Assembly: GCA_002470515.1 (NCBI GenBank)
Contig: DKML01000014.1
Location: forward strand, 70,976 to 84,674
Direction of reading: 5' to 3'
DNA: 13,699 bases
Source: Proteobacteria bacterium UBA7415
GTDB lineage: Bacteria > Pseudomonadota > Gammaproteobacteria > Arenicellales > Arenicellaceae
The position numbers and the translations under genes were made by a program. The notes below the pieces were generated by a model, which was given only the letters and a program-made list of their open reading frames with translations, did not search any database and was not told where the DNA came from. Position 1 is the first letter of the stretch; each line of letters starts with the position of its first letter. Of this stretch, positions 6,537 through 13,699 are shown piece after piece.

Positions 6537-7424
6537 ATGGCTTCACATTCTCCTGATAGTTATTATCTCCCTAGCGAAAGCTATTACCCGTTTGTTGCCT
6601 CAATTGCGTTGTTCTGCATCGCCATGGGCGGCGCAAGTTACCTTAACGGCTACGCATTTGGGCCTAAATTGATGACCGCCGGTCTGGCTGGCATGGCTGC
6701 TTTGCTGTTTATTTGGTTTCGCAAAGTCATTATGGAGAGCCCGGCTTACAACATGGAAGTAGACAAGTCCTTCCGTATGGGCATGGCATGGTTTATCTTT
6801 TCTGAAGTTATGTTTTTTGCGGCGTTCTTTGGTGCACTTTATTATTTACGCGTTCTTGCGGTTCCGTGGTTAGCGGACACTGAGCTTTTATGGCCTGGTT
6901 TTGAATCAGTTTGGCCATCAACCGGCCCTGTAGGCGCTGAACTTCTAGCGGGCACTATACCAACAGCTACTGATATTGCCGAAGGCACTAAGTTCGCTTT
7001 AGTAGACCCTTGGCATTTGCCGCTCTACAACACGCTTATTCTACTTACCTCTAGTGTGACACTTACTATTGCACACCATGCATTGAGAGCGAACAACCGT
7101 TTGCAATTGATTATTTGGTTGGCGATTACCGTGGCGCTTGGCTTCTGGTTTCTGTATTTCCAAGCTGTTGAGTATGTTGAAGCTTATCAACACCTTGGCC
7201 TTACATTAGGTACCGGTGTTTACGGTTCGACGTTCTTTATGCTTACGGGTTTTCACGGATTCCACGTAACTCTTGGAGCCGTTATATTGCTTGTGGTTTT
7301 ATTTAGATGTATGAAGGGGCACTTTACTGCAGAGCGCCATTTTGCGTTTGAGGCGGGTGCTTGGTATTGGCACTTTGTTGATACAGTTTGGGTAGGATTA
7401 TTTATCTTTGTTTACGTGCTTTAG
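6537..7424 (+). CDS. coxC: Cytochrome c oxidase subunit III
   Basis: A 295-aa core subunit with about seven membrane helices that stabilises CoxA and supports proton uptake. Family signatures are present: RMGMAWFIFSEVMFFAAFFGA with E90 (80-100), LPLYNTLILLTSSVTLTIAHHAL (split over 161-183), GSTFFMLTGFHGFHV (230-244) and AWYWHFVDTVW (275-285). A loop of about 45 residues between helices (112-157) is normal for bacterial subunit III. The start is well supported by GAGGA (6526-6530), 6 bp before the ATG. The 159-bp gap before it has no clear gene. A strong terminator follows the stop. Confidence 0.97.
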   Translation: MASHSPDSYYLPSESYYPFVASIALFCIAMGGASYLNGYAFGPKLMTAGLAGMAALLFIWFRKVIMESPAYNMEVDKSFRMGMAWFIFSEVMFFAAFFGALYYLRVLAVPWLADTELLWPGFESVWPSTGPVGAELLAGTIPTATDIAEGTKFALVDPWHLPLYNTLILLTSSVTLTIAHHALRANNRLQLIIWLAITVALGFWFLYFQAVEYVEAYQHLGLTLGTGVYGSTFFMLTGFHGFHVTLGAVILLVVLFRCMKGHFTAERHFAFEAGAWYWHFVDTVWVGLFIFVYVL

Positions 7425-7465
7425 ATATTCAAGCACTAATCAGCTAGCGCATGAGTGCTGGCCAT

Positions 7466-7497
7466 TAAAAAGGCGCTGATCATTCAGCGCCTTTTTA
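7466..7497. terminator. Strong bidirectional Rho-independent terminator
   Basis: A perfect 14-bp stem, TAAAAAGGCGCTGA (7466-7479), loop TCAT, TCAGCGCCTTTTTA (7484-7497). A-run and T-run flank the G+C core, so it works on both strands. It sits between coxC (plus) and the DUF2909 gene (minus) and closes both transcripts. Confidence 0.92.
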
Positions 7498-7523
7498 TCT
7501 TATGCGATCGCGATTGGCCTAGC

Positions 7524-7796
7524 TCAGTTTTCAGATTCTGCTTTTTCTATACGCTTTTGCTGCTCTGCATTAAAATTGGCAGGATGTACCGAATTACTCG
7601 GTTTAATCCACTCCATCTTCAGAGCCAAAAGAAGGAAGGCAAACAAGACCACCCAAATCCCAATACGTAAACGCAGAGATTTGTAGAGCGAGTCGCTAGA
7701 CTCACCTGCTTTTGGAGCGCTTAGTAGGTGGTAAAGGCCAACGCCCAAACTGGCGATCATGGCTATGAGAAGAGCTGCGATTATTAGTTTAGTCAT
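7524..7796 (-). CDS. DUF2909 twin-transmembrane protein of the oxidase cluster
   Basis: A 90-aa protein with two predicted membrane helices (about 3-26 and 45-62), joined by a short loop with SLYKSLRLRIGIWVVLFAF, and a charged C-terminal tail. This fits the DUF2909 family, found within oxidase clusters of gammaproteobacteria between coxC and SURF1 and often on the opposite strand, as here. The function is unknown; a role in assembly or stability of the oxidase is inferred only from conserved location. No good Shine-Dalgarno precedes the ATG at 7796. It is convergent with coxC, sharing the terminator at 7466-7497. Confidence 0.85.
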   Translation of the reverse strand: MTKLIIAALLIAMIASLGVGLYHLLSAPKAGESSDSLYKSLRLRIGIWVVLFAFLLLALKMEWIKPSNSVHPANFNAEQQKRIEKAESEN

Positions 7797-8075
7797 AGTG
7801 GTGAGGGTTTAGTTACAGTATGTTTGATTGAATGTCATATAGTACCCCCTCATTAGGTAGTTGGTGTCATAGCAATCAAGCAGTAGATATATTAAATACT
7901 CAACATAGGCTACAAGCAGGGGTCGCAAGAGTCTACAGTATGTAGCATCGCTGTAAAGTGCGATTCGCCTGCGAGAGAATTACATTAAGTTACAAATAGC
8001 GATAGTTTGCCTTACGGACCTTGCCAAGAGTAGCCGCCAGGTAAATAGCAACCATTTACGAGTGAACCATTACGC
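7797..8075. promoter_or_regulatory. Divergent intergenic region before SURF1
   Basis: 279 bp between divergent genes must contain promoters, but no convincing -35/-10 pair is visible. TACAGTATGT occurs twice exactly 120 bp apart (7814 and 7934); the second forms a small hairpin CTACA-GTA-TGTAG (7933-7945). GTAAAT/ATTTAC (8041-8059) form a 6-bp inverted repeat just before the gene. A 37-codon frame at 7832-7945 is not credible. Confidence 0.3.
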
Positions 8076-8825
8076 ATGACTACTCCCAAGCGAAAAAATG
8101 CTCTTACACGGCCAGTATTGCTGATTCTCGCGGTGCTCATAACGCTAGCAATGCTGCGCTTAGGAGTCTGGCAGTTAGACCGTGCTCAGGAAAAGGACCT
8201 GTTGGTAGAGCAGCGCAATGCTCTTGCCAGCGACAAGCAGGTTGACCTTGATCAGCTTATTTCAGAACTGAGTGTTTCTGCGCTTGCGAATCAGCGCTAC
8301 CGGTCCGTGTTTTTAGAGGGACGTTACATCAGCGAGGGCCCCTTGTTTATCGACGGACGGGTTCAGAATAATCGAGTTGGGTACGACGTTTATAGCGTTT
8401 TTGAAACCAACGCTGGTCACCTTGTTTTGCTAAATCGTGGCTGGGTTTACGCTGGATCGAGTCGAGAAGTATTACCCTATGTTCCAGAGCCAAGCCTGGC
8501 AACTAAGATGTATGGCCGGTTAAACGTATTGGCCCCAGCGCCGCCAATGTGGAATGAGCGGTATCCTGCGCAAACGGGTAGTGTTTGGCAGTATTTTCCA
8601 ACCGAAGATTTAACTGCGCAATATGGACAGAACTTAGTGCCTATGGTGGTAGAATTAGCGCCCGAATTAGAAGCGTCTGGCCTGTCTATTCAATGGACTG
8701 CCGCTGACGACTCAGGTGTTGCCATGCACAAGGGCTATGCTTTTCAGTGGTTCAGCATGGCCCTAGCCTTTGTGATCGCCTGTTTAGTGTTGCTTATAAA
8801 AAGCATTAAGCGACCTAACGATTAG
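8076..8825 (+). CDS. SURF1 family cytochrome oxidase biogenesis protein
   Basis: A 249-aa inner-membrane protein that helps insert or retain heme a in CoxA during assembly. Architecture is canonical: an N-terminal helix (about 12-31) with LGVWQLDRAQEK just after it (29-40), a periplasmic domain with LLNRGWV (118-124), and a C-terminal helix (about 221-241) preceded by HKGYAFQWFSMA (218-229), which holds the conserved His and GYA-QWF motif. The start ATG at 8076 has only a weak upstream purine stretch. A 279-bp gap separates it from the divergent DUF2909 gene and must contain its promoter, since the strong terminator blocks coxC read-through. It leads a run with the next two genes. Confidence 0.93.
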   Translation: MTTPKRKNALTRPVLLILAVLITLAMLRLGVWQLDRAQEKDLLVEQRNALASDKQVDLDQLISELSVSALANQRYRSVFLEGRYISEGPLFIDGRVQNNRVGYDVYSVFETNAGHLVLLNRGWVYAGSSREVLPYVPEPSLATKMYGRLNVLAPAPPMWNERYPAQTGSVWQYFPTEDLTAQYGQNLVPMVVELAPELEASGLSIQWTAADDSGVAMHKGYAFQWFSMALAFVIACLVLLIKSIKRPND

Positions 8826-8885
8826 ATTTAGACAAAGCGGATATTTAGCCTCTCGGCTTTTTCTGCAAACAAGAGTTTTGAAATT

Positions 8886-9497
8886 ATGACTTCTACAGCT
8901 AACCCTCAATCAAAACCTGCTTCCGTTTTCTGGAACAGAGTTCAACTTATTATGGTTTTGGTGGTTTTTGCCGCGCCCATTGTAGGCGCTTTTTTATACC
9001 AGCCCACGGGCTATGTAAATTACGGTGATCTATATGTGCCGGTCCGCCCTGTAGACAATTTGGAGCTACAAACAGCCGAAGATGTTGTTGAGCTGGAGTC
9101 GCTTAGACGTCAGTGGGTATTTTTAGTAGTCGCGCAGAATACATGTGATGAAGTTTGTGAGGAAAATATTTTAAAGATCCGGCAGCTTAGATTTATGCAA
9201 AACAATGATATGCAGCGTATTCGTACACTGTTTGTTTATTCTGGGTTGTCAGATGATGTCGCCACTGACCTCGAAGCCAAGTATCGTCCCATGGAAGTCT
9301 ACGCTGTCGAAGAGGGCGCACTTTCTCAGTGGAAGCAAGTGCTTGAGCTAGAGGATGCACCTGAAGCGGCTAATAAAGATCGTATTTATATCATTGACCC
9401 TACCGGCAACCTCATGATGAGTTACCCGGCAGGTTCTGATCCGAGTTTGATGAAGAAAGACATCAAGCGGTTGCTTAAAACATCGCAGGTAGGCTAG
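8886..9497 (+). CDS. Membrane-anchored thioredoxin/Sco-like protein with CxxxC, no histidine
   Basis: A 203-aa protein with one N-terminal helix (about 18-38) and a periplasmic domain. NTCDEVCEEN (85-94) gives a C87-xxx-C91 motif as in Sco copper chaperones. RIYIIDPTGNLMMSYPAGSD (166-185) and the final amphipathic helix match the end of the thioredoxin-like fold. Related proteins occupy this place between SURF1 and ctaA/ctaB in Pseudomonas-type clusters. Unlike classical Sco, which coordinates copper with two Cys and a distal His, this protein contains no histidine at all. It may be a thiol reductase or altered copper carrier for CuA assembly. The ATG at 8886 has a weak site (AAGAG); it lies 60 bp after SURF1 and 41 bp before ctaB, suggesting co-transcription. 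Confidence 0.75.
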   Translation: MTSTANPQSKPASVFWNRVQLIMVLVVFAAPIVGAFLYQPTGYVNYGDLYVPVRPVDNLELQTAEDVVELESLRRQWVFLVVAQNTCDEVCEENILKIRQLRFMQNNDMQRIRTLFVYSGLSDDVATDLEAKYRPMEVYAVEEGALSQWKQVLELEDAPEAANKDRIYIIDPTGNLMMSYPAGSDPSLMKKDIKRLLKTSQVG

Positions 9498-9538
9498 CGA
9501 TACGTACCCCTGAATAACTAGGTCGGATAACAACAACT

Positions 9539-10447
9539 ATGTCTGAGACTCAAACACTAAGCAGTGCATTTCGTCAGTACTATGATTTAACGAAACCTCG
9601 TGTGGTGATGTTGATCGTATTTACGGCCATTGTCGGAATGCTACTAGCGGTTCAAGGGATTCCTGATTTAAAATTGGTGCTGATCGCATCTTTTGGTATT
9701 GGTTTAGCGGCAAGTGCTGGCGCAGTAATGAACCAGATTATTGATATGCGTGCCGACGCCATCATGGCGCGGACTCAGAATAGGCCTCTGGCGACGGGCG
9801 GCTTGCAAATGTGGCAGGCAATTATTTTTGCGGTTGTGCTTTGTGTGTTCGCTGCCGTGATACTGGTTCGCTGGGTGAACCCCTTAACAGCTGTGCTTAC
9901 CTTGTTGTCTATGGTCGGTTACGGCGTTATTTATACGGTGTTTCTAAAGCCCGCAACGCCTCAAAATATTGTCATAGGTGGCGCGGCTGGTGCGGCACCC
10001 CCTTTGTTGGGTTGGGTCGCTATGACCAATACGGTCAGTCCTGAAGCGTGTTTATTGTTTCTAATTATTTTCGCGTGGACACCACCGCATTTCTGGGCTT
10101 TGGCTTTGTATCGCCGTGACGAATATGCCGCAGCTGGCGTGCCTATGTTGCCGGTAACGCATGGTGAGGAATTCACCCGCCTACAAATTCTGCTCTATAC
10201 CTACATACTGGTAGCCGTTACTTTATTGCCCTTCACGATTCATATGTTTGGCGGCATCTATCTTGTAGGGGCTTTGTACCTAAACGCGCGATTCTTCTAT
10301 TACGTCTATAGCCTTTACCACACCTACTCGGACGCCTTAGCAAGGAAGACGTTTTACTACTCAATTATGTATTTAATGTACTTGTTTGGTCTTATGTTAA
10401 TAGATCACTACCTGTGGGACCGCCTAGTGCTGTGGTGGGTAGCTTAG
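9539..10447 (+). CDS. ctaB: Protoheme IX farnesyltransferase (heme O synthase)
   Basis: A 302-aa polytopic UbiA-family prenyltransferase that adds a farnesyl group to heme B to make heme O, the precursor of heme A. The first Asp-rich motif is seen as NQIIDMRADAIMARTQNRPL (65-84) with D69, D73, R78 and R82. The second signature is WTPPHFWALALYRRDEY (180-196) followed by AGVPMLPV (199-206). Length and about eight to nine helices are typical. The Shine-Dalgarno is weak (GGATAA, 8 bp upstream). It closes the SURF1 run. Heme A synthase ctaA, which usually precedes it in such clusters, is missing here. The 3' end is partly duplicated just beyond the stop. Confidence 0.96.
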   Translation: MSETQTLSSAFRQYYDLTKPRVVMLIVFTAIVGMLLAVQGIPDLKLVLIASFGIGLAASAGAVMNQIIDMRADAIMARTQNRPLATGGLQMWQAIIFAVVLCVFAAVILVRWVNPLTAVLTLLSMVGYGVIYTVFLKPATPQNIVIGGAAGAAPPLLGWVAMTNTVSPEACLLFLIIFAWTPPHFWALALYRRDEYAAAGVPMLPVTHGEEFTRLQILLYTYILVAVTLLPFTIHMFGGIYLVGALYLNARFFYYVYSLYHTYSDALARKTFYYSIMYLMYLFGLMLIDHYLWDRLVLWWVA

Positions 10448-10515
10448 GAAAGGACTTTGGTGGGTAGCTTATAAAGCGCTAGTCTTTCTTTTTAATCTTT
10501 CTCTCTAGTCTTTCT
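10433..10515. repeat. Short direct repeats between convergent ctaB and kinase-like gene
   Basis: TGGTGGGTAGCTTA occurs at 10433-10446, spanning the last codons and stop of ctaB, and again at 10458-10471 (25-bp period). CTAGTCTTTCT occurs at 10479-10489 and 10505-10515 (26-bp period), the latter inside the 3' end of the opposing gene. The similar periods suggest slippage duplications at the convergent junction. No convincing Rho-independent terminator is visible between the two genes. Confidence 0.75.
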
Positions 10516-11346
10516 GGACGTCAGTAAAGATTTAGATATCTTTCTAATCCATTGTCCGACGCTTCGTGCAGCCATTCCGCTACGTCCAGCTATCGCTTCT
10601 GGATGCACGTCTTGTTCTGTGACCAATTCTGGCGCGAAGCGCATTTTCATTTTAGTGATTGCTGACAAATCAACCTGACAGAATTTGTTGAATAGCCAGT
10701 GCTTCACGAAATTCCAGCGCGCACCACGCGAGAAGTAAGCCACTAGGTCAACAAGTACTGGCTGACCCTGAGGCGTCACTAAGGTGTTTGTTGGGTTGCG
10801 TAAGTCATTGTGAGCAATGCCTAACTTATGAATTTCTCGAATGCGTTTTTCGAGTAAATCGAAAAAATCTTTCCAATCAATTGCTTGATCAACGAGCTTG
10901 GTGATCTGACGCGATTCGTGATAGCTCATCAAAAATGCGCGCTTGTTTGGTACGGCCAACAAGTTGGGAACTGCATCGCTTGCTGTTAGTTTGCGTAGTG
11001 CTGATGTTTCGCGCCAATTCAGTATAGGACCTATCAAAGCCGCAAATACCCTGTCAGCGCCGCTCTGATCCTTCAGAACTGCCTTTTCACCATTGATCTC
11101 GATCAGCATTACGTCGGGTCTGGAGCCACCACCTTGCCGAAACACGGTAGTACTGTGTCGTCTTAGCTCGGCTAGAGAGTATTGGGTCCAATCTATGGGC
11201 ATGACTGAGATCATCAATTGTATAAAAGTTGGTGTGCTGGGCATCGGTGTAGCAAGGCAAATATGGTAACATCTTGCGCCTGTAAAACCTTCTAAATCCG
11301 TGCTGTAATGGGTTTGATGCTGCCGACTAATTTCGGACCCATTCAC
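10492..11346 (-). CDS. Protein-kinase-fold protein (Kdo/RIO-like small kinase), function unknown
   Basis: Up to 284 aa. The core carries a recognisable but minimal kinase fold: a lysine in AVLKD (K92), a possible helix-C glutamate (E113), the catalytic loop HNDLRNPTN (179-187, with H179, D181, N187), and a metal-binding aspartate in VLVDLVAYF (D200). The HxDLRxxN form and small size recall the Kdo/WaaP lipopolysaccharide kinases and RIO-like kinases rather than classical Ser/Thr kinases. The C-terminus (209-284) is basic. No membrane helix is evident, so it is probably cytoplasmic. The start is uncertain: residues 1-48 show no family pattern and no start has a good ribosome-binding site; Met49 (11202) or Met45 (11214) fits the family better. 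The substrate cannot be told. It is convergent with ctaB and divergent from purB. Confidence 0.7.
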   Translation of the reverse strand: MNGSEISRQHQTHYSTDLEGFTGARCYHICLATPMPSTPTFIQLMISVMPIDWTQYSLAELRRHSTTVFRQGGGSRPDVMLIEINGEKAVLKDQSGADRVFAALIGPILNWRETSALRKLTASDAVPNLLAVPNKRAFLMSYHESRQITKLVDQAIDWKDFFDLLEKRIREIHKLGIAHNDLRNPTNTLVTPQGQPVLVDLVAYFSRGARWNFVKHWLFNKFCQVDLSAITKMKMRFAPELVTEQDVHPEAIAGRSGMAARSVGQWIRKISKSLLTSRKTREKD

Positions 11347-12921
<1,575 letters not shown>

Positions 12922-12960
12922 GTGCTAGATAAATTCTAGTTAAATTACTAAGGATTATTT

Positions 12961-13698
12961 ATGTCTGAACTCATTCGGCTTTCTAAATTGATGTCACAAC
13001 GTGGCATTAGTTCGCGCCGCGAAGCTGATCGTTTGATCGAGCAAGGTCTTGTGTTGGTCGATGGCAAGAAAATTGACACTCTAGGCACCAAAGTGAGTGA
13101 GGATGCAGAGGTTCGTTTGGCTAAACGAGGTCAAGAGCAGCAGCAGAGACTTGTGTCCATAATGATCAATAAACCAGTGGGCGTAGTGTCTGGACAGGCA
13201 GAAGATGGATATACACCAGCGGTGAGACTCTTTACAGCCGACAACCAATCAGAAATCGACAACTCCGGAATAAAGTTTAATGGCAGCCAGCTTGATGGTA
13301 TGGCTCCTGCGGGTCGTTTAGATATTGATTCACAAGGACTCCTGGTTCTTACTCAAGATGGACGTGTTGCCAAGGCCATTATTGGTGAGCATACTAAGCT
13401 TGATAAAGAATATTTGGTGCGGGTAAACGAGCTAGCAACTGAGGAGCAGTTAGAACAACTACGTTTTGGCTTAGAGCTTGATGGCAAAGCATTGAAGCGT
13501 GCAAAAGTTTCGCAGATGAATGACGAGCAGTTAAAGATCGTATTAAACGAAGGCAAGAAACGGCAGATACGGCGGATGTGTGAAATGGTCGGTTTTAGTG
13601 TTCACGGGCTTAAGCGCGTTAGAGTAGGGCGTTTGAAACTAGGTCATCTGCCAGAAGGCGAGTGGCGTTACGTGACTCTTGAGGAACTAGTAGGCTAA
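12961..13698 (+). CDS. S4-domain rRNA pseudouridine synthase (RluB/RluE/RluF family)
   Basis: A 245-aa enzyme that isomerises uridine to pseudouridine in rRNA. An S4 RNA-binding domain (about 5-50: LSKLMSQRGISSRREADRLI) is followed by the RsuA-type catalytic domain with INKPVGVVSG (69-78), GRLDIDSQGLLVLT (118-131, catalytic D121), the KEYLVRV segment (149-155) and KKRQIRRMCEMVGF (199-212). The C-terminal LPEGEWRYVTLEEL is also typical. The segment 80-115, between the two catalytic motifs, is longer than in E. coli RluB or RluF. That makes the exact target base uncertain; the RluF resemblance in the C-terminal half is moderate. A good Shine-Dalgarno AAGGA (12950-12954) lies 6 bp before the ATG. 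The gene is complete, ending one base before the window edge. Confidence 0.92.
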   Translation: MSELIRLSKLMSQRGISSRREADRLIEQGLVLVDGKKIDTLGTKVSEDAEVRLAKRGQEQQQRLVSIMINKPVGVVSGQAEDGYTPAVRLFTADNQSEIDNSGIKFNGSQLDGMAPAGRLDIDSQGLLVLTQDGRVAKAIIGEHTKLDKEYLVRVNELATEEQLEQLRFGLELDGKALKRAKVSQMNDEQLKIVLNEGKKRQIRRMCEMVGFSVHGLKRVRVGRLKLGHLPEGEWRYVTLEELVG

Positions 13699-13699
13699 A

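Noticed and set aside
7832..7945. 37-codon plus-strand frame before SURF1
   Set aside because: No ribosome-binding site, no hydrophobic or domain pattern, and it lies where promoters are expected.

Overview
The window is chromosomal DNA of moderate G+C, most likely from a marine-type gammaproteobacterium. The aa3-type cytochrome c oxidase cluster has the gene content and order familiar from Pseudomonas and relatives: coxB, coxA, ctaG, coxC, an opposite-strand DUF2909 gene, SURF1, a thioredoxin-like protein, ctaB. I cannot name the genus from sequence alone.

Layout. Positions 1-183 are AT-rich non-coding DNA with a poly-C start, a 16-bp tandem repeat and hairpins. A minus-strand gene (184-1038) encodes an unusual protein: a PilS-like six-helix membrane domain joined directly to a PilR-like Fis-type helix-turn-helix, with no kinase, receiver or AAA+ domain. 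A probable promoter with a tandem 12-bp repeat lies upstream of it. comF (1504-2247, minus) follows, then a 446-bp gap holding the oxidase leader region.

The oxidase block covers 2694-10447. coxB carries a fused C-terminal cytochrome c domain. It is followed by coxA, a 36-aa single-helix protein, a Rho-independent terminator, ctaG, coxC and a strong bidirectional terminator. The DUF2909 gene reads back toward that terminator. SURF1, a histidine-free CxxxC Sco-like membrane protein and ctaB (heme O synthase) form a second plus-strand run. Together these encode the three core subunits, the CuB chaperone, a heme-insertion factor and the first enzyme of heme A synthesis. Heme A synthase (ctaA) and a classical Sco are absent from the window.

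Downstream are a minus-strand protein-kinase-fold gene (10492-11346, start uncertain), purB (adenylosuccinate lyase, 11545-12921) and a complete S4-domain rRNA pseudouridine synthase gene (12961-13698).

The best candidate for something undescribed is the PilS/PilR-like chimera with its repeat-bearing promoter. Second-tier observations are the 12-bp perfect hairpin inside the 36-aa gene, the terminator splitting the oxidase operon, and the His-less Sco-like protein in a cluster lacking ctaA. No tRNA, rRNA, CRISPR array or recognisable insertion sequence was seen.
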